From: Pogona vitticeps
Taxonomy: Eukaryota > Chordata > Lepidosauria > Squamata > Agamidae
Length of the DNA stretch: 64,000 bases
Direction of reading: 5' to 3'
NCBI RefSeq assembly: GCF_051106095.1
Contig: NC_135783.1
Location: 183,660,947-183,724,946, forward strand
Shown piece by piece: positions 57,678-64,000 of the stretch (position 1 is its first letter; the number at the start of each line of letters is the position of its first letter). Below the pieces are notes generated by a model. It was not told the origin of the DNA. It saw only the letters and a program-made list of their open reading frames with translations, and ran no database searches. A program made the position numbers and the translations under genes.

Positions 57678-59415
57678 CTCCCCGGCCATTCCACTGCCGG
57701 CCTCCCACACCACCCGCCTCTCTCCTTACCTCCACAACTGGACTCTCATCACCAACGACATCTGGGTTCTCAACATTATCACCTCCGGTCACCGCCTGGA
57801 GTTTATAAGGTTGCCTCCTCTAGGACAGGTCAACCCTACATCATTCGACCCGATCCTAGAGGAGGAAATCCTGACTCTCCTTCAGAAAGGGGCTATCCAG
57901 AAGGTGTCATCAGAGGATGTCCTCGACGGTTTTTACTCCCGATACTTTCTGGTACCGAAGAAGGACGGGGGACTCCGTCCCATCCTCGATCTGAGAAGCC
58001 TCAACAAGTTTCTCAAGGCACGCAAGTTCAAGATGGTGACCTTAGAGTCCATCATCCATCTTCTGAGGCAAGGAGACTGGTTTGTGGTCCTGGATCTAAA
58101 AGACGCATATTTCCATGTCACCATACACAAGAGCCACAGGAAATATCTGCGTCTACTTTTCAACAACACCATTTTTCAGTTTGTGGCCTTACCCTTCGGC
58201 CTTTCCACAGCACCCAGGACTTTCACCAAGTGCATGGCTCCGGTGGCAGCATACCTGCGCCTTCAGGGGATCCAGGTGTTTCCCTACATCGACGACTGGC
58301 TGATTGTCTCGACCTCGAAACATCAGGCCTTGAAGGACACTCAGTATGTTCTCCAGACGTTACAAGCACTAGGTCTTACCGTGAACCACGAAAAGTCCAA
58401 GCTCATTCCATCTCAAGTGGTGGACTACATCGGAGCGAGGCTAGACTCTGTGCACGCTCGGATGTTCATGCCTCCAGAACGCATCAGAAAGTTGCACAAG
58501 GCCATAAAGAAATTCAGGCCAAGAGCAAGAGTAAAAGCACGCCTTGCACAACATCTACTGGGCCTCATGGCTTCCACGACGGCGACCTTGTCCCATGCTC
58601 GCCTCAAGATGCGTTCACTTCAAATCTGGCTGCTGTCCCTCTTCAATCCACTCCTCGACGGTCCAAACCAGGGTCATCGGATAAACGCTCTGTGGTCCCC
58701 TCAGGAGAAGGGCTTGCACATCAACCATCTGGAGCTGCTAGCCATCATAAAGGCTTTGAAGTCCTTCCTACCTTTAGTGAGAGGCAGGGCGATTCAGCTC
58801 GTCACAGACAACACCACAGCGATGTTTTACGTGAACAAGCAGGGAGGAACGAGATCCAAGTCCCTTCTGTTCCTGTCCATACATCTCTGGGAGTGGTGCT
58901 ACCAGGAGCACATCTACCCGGTAGCTATCCACATAGCCACCACAGACAACATCGTTGCAGACGAGCTCAGTCGCCGTCCCACTCAAAACCACGAATGGGA
59001 ACTGGACTCAGAGATCTTTCAGGAACTCTGCCACAGATGGGGAACTCCGACAATCGACATGTTCGCCAAGCACTCCAACAAGAAATGTCTCCGCTACGCG
59101 TCCAGGGCAGGACGGGGCCCAGGATCATTGGGAGATGCTTTCATGATCCCTTGGCACAAGGGCCTTCTCTACCTGTTTCCTCCCATTCCATTGGTTCAGA
59201 GGTCAGTAGTCAGAGCCCTCCAGTTGCAAGCAGAAGCAATCTTGATTGCACCTTGGTGGCCCAGACAACCTTGGTTCTCTCTACTTCTGCAGACAGCAAT
59301 CGACAAGGTCAAGCTTCCTCTCATTCCTCACCTAATAACTCAGGACTCGGGGTCGATTTTCCATCCCGACCTCGACTCCCTCCAATTGACAGCGTGGAGG
59401 ATATCCCGTCAATAA
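57307..59415 (+). CDS. DIRS ORF2, reverse transcriptase / RNase H / Dam-like methylase
   Basis: 702-codon frame overlapping ORF1. Reverse transcriptase occupies about residues 165-400, with LVPKKDGGLRPILDLRSLN, LDLKDAYFHV, LPFGLSTAP and the YIDDW catalytic box (327-331). RNase H lies at about 455-575 (HLELLAIIKAL, LVTDNTTAMFYVNKQ, DELSRR). A DNA-adenine-methylase-like domain typical of DIRS elements follows (about 578-690; TPTIDMFAKHSN, FPPIPLVQR, APWWPRQPW). The true translation start is uncertain, since the first 120 codons run inside ORF1. The last part overlaps the recombinase frame. Confidence 0.88.
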   Translation: MPGCAQPTLLRTLKLEWKICLLMPQASSARILMRTWKTYIKVRKRLSHILSNLHLGSPNLSGVQSTPPSPTNNLPPVLTVLMGAILPNARLRFLPLHLLLSGPSRPVRGSPSKHLEENRNSTFDSPAIPLPASHTTRLSPYLHNWTLITNDIWVLNIITSGHRLEFIRLPPLGQVNPTSFDPILEEEILTLLQKGAIQKVSSEDVLDGFYSRYFLVPKKDGGLRPILDLRSLNKFLKARKFKMVTLESIIHLLRQGDWFVVLDLKDAYFHVTIHKSHRKYLRLLFNNTIFQFVALPFGLSTAPRTFTKCMAPVAAYLRLQGIQVFPYIDDWLIVSTSKHQALKDTQYVLQTLQALGLTVNHEKSKLIPSQVVDYIGARLDSVHARMFMPPERIRKLHKAIKKFRPRARVKARLAQHLLGLMASTTATLSHARLKMRSLQIWLLSLFNPLLDGPNQGHRINALWSPQEKGLHINHLELLAIIKALKSFLPLVRGRAIQLVTDNTTAMFYVNKQGGTRSKSLLFLSIHLWEWCYQEHIYPVAIHIATTDNIVADELSRRPTQNHEWELDSEIFQELCHRWGTPTIDMFAKHSNKKCLRYASRAGRGPGSLGDAFMIPWHKGLLYLFPPIPLVQRSVVRALQLQAEAILIAPWWPRQPWFSLLLQTAIDKVKLPLIPHLITQDSGSIFHPDLDSLQLTAWRISRQ

Positions 59416-60416
59416 TGGAAGTTCTCGACAAGGCAAGAAAGCCTTCTACCATCCGCCTCTATCAACACAAGTGGCAAGGCTTTCTCAAATTTACTACGGA
59501 ACGGGGTTTACAAGCATCTCCCGTCTCTCTATCTACATTGCTACTGTATCTCAGGCACCTGTTTGATCTTGGTTTAACCAAGTCTACCTTAAAGGTATAC
59601 ACCTCAGCCATTGTAACCTTTCAACCCAAGGGATCTCAGTCTTCCAGATGGTTTTCCCATCCAACGGTGAAAGCTTTCTTCAGAGGTCTCACCAACATGA
59701 GACCCCCTGTGCGAAGACCATTACCTCAGTGGTCTTTACAGACAGTACTACACTCACTGGTTCGTCCTCCCTTTGAGCCAATGGCTACCTGTGACTTGAA
59801 GTTTTTATCCCTGAAGACTTTGTTCCTTGTGGCAATCACTTCTGCCCGTAGGGCTAGTGAATTGGCGGCTCTCCGGGCTGATTCCCCTTACCTCCAGTTT
59901 TTCAAGGACAAGGTAGTGTTACACCCAGATGTTTCCTTCCTGCCCAAGGTGGTGTCAGACTTTCATGTCAACCAACCTCTGTTGCTGCCTACTCTTTTTT
60001 CCGAACCCTCTTCAGATGTTGAGCGTACGCTCCACTGTTTGGACGTTCGTCGTGCATTATCCTTTTACATCTCAAGGACCAAGGACTTCAGGAAAGTCCA
60101 GAGACTGTTCTTGTGTTACTATGGCCAACGTAAAGGGACTGCTGCTTCGACGTCGACCCTGTCCAGATGGTTGGTTTCCACCATTTCGTTGGCCTATGAG
60201 TTGCAGCACAAACCTCTCCCTGAAAACCTGCGGGCTCATTCTACACGAGCTGTTGCTACATCCACGGCCCTGCTGCGTGGGGTAGACATCCCCGATATAT
60301 GTAGAGCAGCTACCTGGTCCAGTGTGTCTACCTTCATCAAGCACTACAGACTGGACCTCAGGGCCAAGAATGAGACCAGATTCGGGAGGGCTATCCTTAC
60401 ATCACTGCTGCAGTGA
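58230..60416 (+). CDS. DIRS ORF3, tyrosine recombinase
   Basis: 728-codon frame in which only the part from about residue 390 (near nucleotide 59400) looks like real recombinase; the first ~390 codons run under ORF2 and lack domain character. The recombinase part has an N-terminal core-binding-like region (STIRLYQHKWQGFLKF to FFRGLTNMRPP) and the catalytic signature of the family: an Arg in ITSARRASELAAL, HSTR (about 670) and the Tyr in FIKHYRLD (about 705). It takes the place of the DDE integrase of LTR elements. How the overlapping frame is expressed is not visible. Confidence 0.85.
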   Translation: MHGSGGSIPAPSGDPGVSLHRRLADCLDLETSGLEGHSVCSPDVTSTRSYREPRKVQAHSISSGGLHRSEARLCARSDVHASRTHQKVAQGHKEIQAKSKSKSTPCTTSTGPHGFHDGDLVPCSPQDAFTSNLAAVPLQSTPRRSKPGSSDKRSVVPSGEGLAHQPSGAASHHKGFEVLPTFSERQGDSARHRQHHSDVLREQAGRNEIQVPSVPVHTSLGVVLPGAHLPGSYPHSHHRQHRCRRAQSPSHSKPRMGTGLRDLSGTLPQMGNSDNRHVRQALQQEMSPLRVQGRTGPRIIGRCFHDPLAQGPSLPVSSHSIGSEVSSQSPPVASRSNLDCTLVAQTTLVLSTSADSNRQGQASSHSSPNNSGLGVDFPSRPRLPPIDSVEDIPSIMEVLDKARKPSTIRLYQHKWQGFLKFTTERGLQASPVSLSTLLLYLRHLFDLGLTKSTLKVYTSAIVTFQPKGSQSSRWFSHPTVKAFFRGLTNMRPPVRRPLPQWSLQTVLHSLVRPPFEPMATCDLKFLSLKTLFLVAITSARRASELAALRADSPYLQFFKDKVVLHPDVSFLPKVVSDFHVNQPLLLPTLFSEPSSDVERTLHCLDVRRALSFYISRTKDFRKVQRLFLCYYGQRKGTAASTSTLSRWLVSTISLAYELQHKPLPENLRAHSTRAVATSTALLRGVDIPDICRAATWSSVSTFIKHYRLDLRAKNETRFGRAILTSLLQ

Positions 60417-60448
60417 CGGCCCACCATCCTGTAAGTAGCTTGGTAGTC

Positions 60449-60545
60449 ACCCATCAGTGTGGATTCATAGAGAACCACGTTAAAGAAGAACAGGTTACTT
60501 ACCTGTAAACATGGTTCTTTAAGTGGATTCTCTATGAATACACAC
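60449..60545. repeat. DIRS internal complementary region
   Basis: The first part (ACCCATCAGTGTGGATTCAT onward) is the reverse of the left tip; the second part (AACAGGTTACTTACCTGT onward) is the reverse of the right tip. They meet at an AAG shared by both ends. In this family the region templates joining of the ends into a circle. Confidence 0.88.
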
Positions 60546-60614
60546 GACCCGCCCAACCTCCCCACCTGCCCGTCACTGTTGATTGAGGTCCAACTCTCTC
60601 TATGTGCGGGCACA

Positions 60615-60798
60615 TGGAACTGGGGATTTTTGGCGGGCTGCACTTGCGCAGTGCAGGGCAACTCAAACATTGTATCTTTTCCCTCATAGCTCTGGAAAAT
60701 TCCGAGAGGAACCAGCGCAGGCGCTGTTTAACCCATCAGTGTGTATTCATAGAGAATCCACTTAAAGAACCATGTTTACAGGTAAGTAACCTGTTCTT
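60615..60798 (-). repeat. DIRS right inverted terminal repeat plus terminal extension
   Basis: Begins TGGAACTGGGG and runs to about 60769 as the inverse of the left repeat. The last 29 bp or so (to CTGTTCTT) have no partner at the left end but are present in reverse in the internal complementary region. Confidence 0.9.
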
Positions 60799-61566
60799 AT
60801 CTGCTCTAGTTCGGGGATTTTGAAGATCAGGAAAGGCAAAGATGTATTTCTGGGGATACATTAATATTTGCTTTGTCTAAGGTACAACAAACACGTTGGC
60901 ATATAGATCTCCATCAGACCTCAAGATAGCTGGTTTCTATACTCATGGATCGTTGGCTTCAGATCTGAAGAATAATTATAGTATGTCAACAATAGGCAGC
61001 ATTGTATTTAACTATTAAGTGAATTATTAAACTAGTATTAGAGGGTGGAGAAGCTATTGTATTTATTTGTATTTGCAGGCCAGTGTATTTTTTGCAGGAA
61101 TAGCTGATGGGCTATAAAATGTCATAGACTGTTTCTGGTGTTTTTATTTGTGCTATTTTAAAATGGCTAAATCTTAAAATAAGCAACAGTAGCTGTCTCT
61201 CTCATCGCATAAGTAATGTGTGGTTTAGCTTCATGTAAACTGTTCATACTTAACTAGGGAAATTATTCAATTGTGTATACAAAATTTATAATCATTGCTG
61301 CGGTTCTGGTCACCATTTTGCTTCTCAAGGCCCTGTCTTCTAGTCTGAGAGCACCTTCCTTTACAATTTCTTTTCTACACTATTTTTTGTGTACACTTAA
61401 GTCTTTTATACATGGAAGCCATTTTTACTAGTGAAAAATGCAACATGCAAAATACACTAGGTGGAATAAAAATTAAATTTTCTTTAGCATTAATTTTAGT
61501 TTTGTGGCATATGCAGCAAAGTACAGTAGTGTTAAGTTTTCCTAGAAAGTTACATTTTTAGCAATA

Positions 61567-61712
61567 CACACACACACACAAAACATTGCTAAAAACTATA
61601 TACTGTATAGCTCTCTCTCTTTAGCTCTCTGTCTCTGTATGTCTGTATGTCTGTCTGTCTGTCTGTATGTATGTATGTATGTATACGTGTGTGTGTGTGT
61701 GTGTATAGTGAT
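61567..61712. repeat. Compound microsatellite (CA)n, (TC)n, (TGTC)n, (TGTA)n, (GT)n
   Basis: A short (CA)n run at 61567-61581, then from about 61611 TC-, GTCT-, GTAT- and finally GT-repeats up to about 61706. Confidence 0.85.
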
Positions 61713-62203
61713 TGTGCTTGAGGAAGGAAATAGTATCTTAAAATGTGTTGGCTGTTAAATGATAAATATAGGCACTTGGGAGAGTCCTTTTCTCTTCAGC
61801 TTTTTGCTGCTTGACTTCAGTGCTTCACCTCCTTTTTTTCTTGTGTATAATTCAAAATATATATAATTGCTTCCTAATTTTGATTCCTTGGCCATGCTGG
61901 CTTGGATGATGGAAGTTGTGGTCTGGTAACATCTCGGAACAACTGTTATAAATGGTTTATGACTGGTGGAAATCTGATGGTGAACAGAATACTTTATGGA
62001 GTTGCTGTCTCATGGAGGAATAGTTAAATGAGGTAGATAGGAGAGATCTGAAGAAGTCATTTTTGCTTTGTCCAATATCTGAAATTTTTCTTTTGCTATT
62101 GCTCTGTCTTTTGTACTATGTGTACTTTTGCTTTGTATTCCTTAGTCAGGATCAGTTGTGATTATAAAATAATGATGGTAACATTCAAGTGTAATATCAG
62201 GAT

Positions 62204-62932
62204 TATAGACGGGTGCAAACCAGAAAAATGTTGGTTCATGGTAGTTCTGAACTTTAAAAAAATGAACCACAAACTGGTCCATTTTTAAAAAAATGTTTGT
62301 ACCTTCGGGGAGGGAAAGCCCCCCACAGTCCCTCTGCTGCCTGTCTGTTCCCTTCCCAGTGCTCTGTTGCCTCCTTATCTGGGCTGGCCATCGCCGCCTC
62401 CTCCTCCTCCATTGTTGGGCCGGCTGCAGATGGGCGATCCTGCACTGTGTCGCTCTGATCTGGTGCTGTGTGGCCACACAGTTTCCAGATAACGTTCATC
62501 CCAGCTGATTTCCCTGATCAGCTGGGACCCTGGCACATGCACAGAGAAAGCAGGCCCAGCCCACAGAAGCCAAGCCGCTGTCTCTGTGCTTGTCCATGCC
62601 TGTCAGCTTATAGGCGTGGGGGGCGTTATGCACAGAGACAGTAGGTCTAGCTCCTGGAAGGGAAGCTGGCAACCATGTCTGAAGATGGTGACAGTGGAGG
62701 AGGAGGAGACAACAGCACAAGGTAGGGAGATGACAGAGGCAGTGGGAAGGGGGCGGGGGTTGTGGGGACAGTTGAGGCAAACAAACCAGGTACAGTAGTT
62801 GGTTAAATTGGTTAAAAAGTTCATTGGTTCAGTTCGTTTTAGTTTGTCAGTTTTGACGAACCTGAATCGACCTGAACCAATTAATCAGTGATTTTTTAAT
62901 GAACTTTCTGGTTGGTTTTGTGTCCATCTCTA
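62204..62932. mobile_element. hAT-type element, 729 bp, perfect 8-bp target duplication
   Basis: Left end TATAGACGGGTGCAAACC and right end (inverted) TAGAGATGGACACAAAACC; ATCAGGAT repeated exactly at 62196-62203 and 62933-62940. Subterminal GAACCA/TGGTTC motifs occur in both orientations. The GC-rich middle gives open frames with no domain. Non-autonomous. Confidence 0.85.
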
Positions 62933-64000
62933 ATCAGGATATGTCAACTTTTAGAAGACTTGTAAATGTTAAACAAAAAAGGAAAGAGAGTCTTCATGCA
63001 GAATCCAAAGGAATGGGTGGGTCAATACCTTCTCAGCCTGATGAGGGGTTTTTGGGGTAAAATACTTGCTTATGGTAGTAATTCTTAGTGGCCAAATAAA
63101 GGTATAATCCACCCTGTGTTCAGTTTATAAATGCTGACTCTCGAATTCATTTAAGAGGGATGGACATCTTCCTTGAGTGCAAAGGTTAATAGGTACTGTT
63201 GAATTCTTCCTTCCCTCTGGCTGTGTTTTAAAATGAATCACTTTGTTAAGTGATTGTTAATCTTGTAACCAATAATTTGATAAAAACTTGACCAATACAG
63301 TATGCCTGTTCTACAGAAGAAGCCATAAGAATTTTTGAATTGCTCTGGCACCCCCAGAATTGAGATTTAGTCTGGCATCCAAAGAACATTACATATGCAC
63401 TTGGATAATGTTTTATGTCATTGCCTTCTAGTTCTTTCGTTAATCCTTTATTTGTTGGTAGAGCAAATATTAACAGTAAAGTTATTTGTTCCATCTGTCT
63501 TAAAAAAACTGTTTCAATGATGGACAGTTCCATTGCCTTGTAATATCTGATGTATAATATTACTATTGCATATTTAGCATACATTTCACTTTGAATTGCT
63601 AATGCTGTTATTTTATAATAAAGAATTTTCATTTGAAATGATATATAAATGCAGTAGCACAATTTTGAGAGGCAAAATAATTAATATAAGTAGAATGTCA
63701 AACTTTGGTTTCCAAATCCTACTGTGTGTTTGTGCTGGATTGGAAATTTTTGGAGTTTTAGCCAAAGAAAGTAACTTTTCTGAGCTTTCATCGAGATACA
63801 GTACGTTTATTTGCTTCAGATGATGGCACTGGAGCTTCGCTGTTAAGTTATAGCATTTCTTGCTTCTGCTAAATGGCTGTTTTTTATTCAGTTTAAGATA
63901 TTTCTTGATCATCTTTATTTTTTACATAGTTTATATTTTGCATACTTTATTTTTGAACCTACTTGAGTTATTTTTTTCTTTATTTAAAATATTTTTATCC

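Larger units (their letters stand above)
54890..60798 (+). mobile_element. DIRS retrotransposon (tyrosine-recombinase retroelement), looks whole
   Basis: A 5.9-kb element with all hallmarks of the DIRS family. Inverted terminal repeats are 54890-55045 and 60615 to about 60769, near identical. The right end has an extra about 30 bp, and an internal complementary region at about 60449-60545 is the junction of the two ends in reverse. Three long overlapping frames cover a Gag-like protein, reverse transcriptase/RNase H with a Dam-like methylase domain, and a tyrosine recombinase. No obvious breaks were seen, and the near-identical terminal repeats point to a young insertion. It sits in sense orientation in the presumed plus-strand intron. 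DIRS elements move through a circular intermediate and usually leave no target duplication, as here. Confidence 0.93.
40827..63999 (+). other. Presumed intron 1 of the plus-strand gene (HYCC2 by synteny)
   Basis: From the GTAAGC donor to the right edge no exon of a hyccin-family protein could be found; I looked for its N-terminal motif and saw nothing. The stretch is therefore read as intron filled with the repeats listed separately. Segments where I see nothing beyond AT-rich sequence and tiny repeat scraps: 41270-42085, 42725-43920, 44500-45110, 45370-47620, 48785-49550, 49705-51300, 52210-53010, 53440-54740, 60800-61560, 61720-62195 and 62941-64000. Confidence 0.4.

Noticed and set aside
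58230-59400. First ~390 codons of the recombinase frame as a real protein
   Set aside because: The other frame here encodes conserved RT and RNase H motifs; this part has no domain character and is likely a shadow.

Overview
The window looks like nuclear DNA from a squamate reptile, most likely a lizard. It is AT-rich, intron- and intergene-dominated, and crowded with repeat types common in squamates: BovB-type and L2/CR1-type LINEs, tRNA-headed SINEs with LINE-like tails, hAT and mariner/Tigger MITEs, Penelope-like termini, long tetranucleotide arrays and a DIRS retroelement. This is inference from repeat content and one host gene, and the species cannot be named from the sequence alone.

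Only one host protein gene is firmly identified: NDUFB3, an accessory subunit of mitochondrial complex I, on the minus strand. Its two coding exons (31722-31589 and 30651-30489) join to exactly 98 codons, the length of the human protein. A CpG-rich block at about 40.3-41.3 kb probably holds its non-coding first exon, head to head with the first exon of a plus-strand gene. By amniote synteny (from memory) that gene should be HYCC2/FAM126B, and its intron 1 would fill the rest of the window. A second CpG-rich block at 10.9-11.8 kb looks like the promoter of a minus-strand gene leaving the window on the left; synteny suggests CFLAR. No coding exon of either neighbour could be found.

Layout: 1-10 kb intergenic or intronic DNA with SINE, MITE and Penelope-like pieces; 10.4-11.8 kb repeat cluster and CpG block; 12-30 kb mostly repeats, including a degenerate LINE copy at 14.9-16.3 kb; 30.4-40.4 kb NDUFB3, with a second copy of the same LINE inside its intron 1 that itself carries two later insertions; 40.4-64 kb presumed HYCC2 intron 1 with L2-type LINE ends, hAT elements, a 99-bp perfect inverted repeat, and a 5.9-kb DIRS element (about 54890-60798) that looks whole.

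I found no multi-gene accessory system. The items most worth a second look are the whole-looking DIRS element, a fold-back pair of Penelope-like ends whose arms can be drawn as hammerhead-ribozyme-like folds, and the 99-bp perfect inverted repeat.
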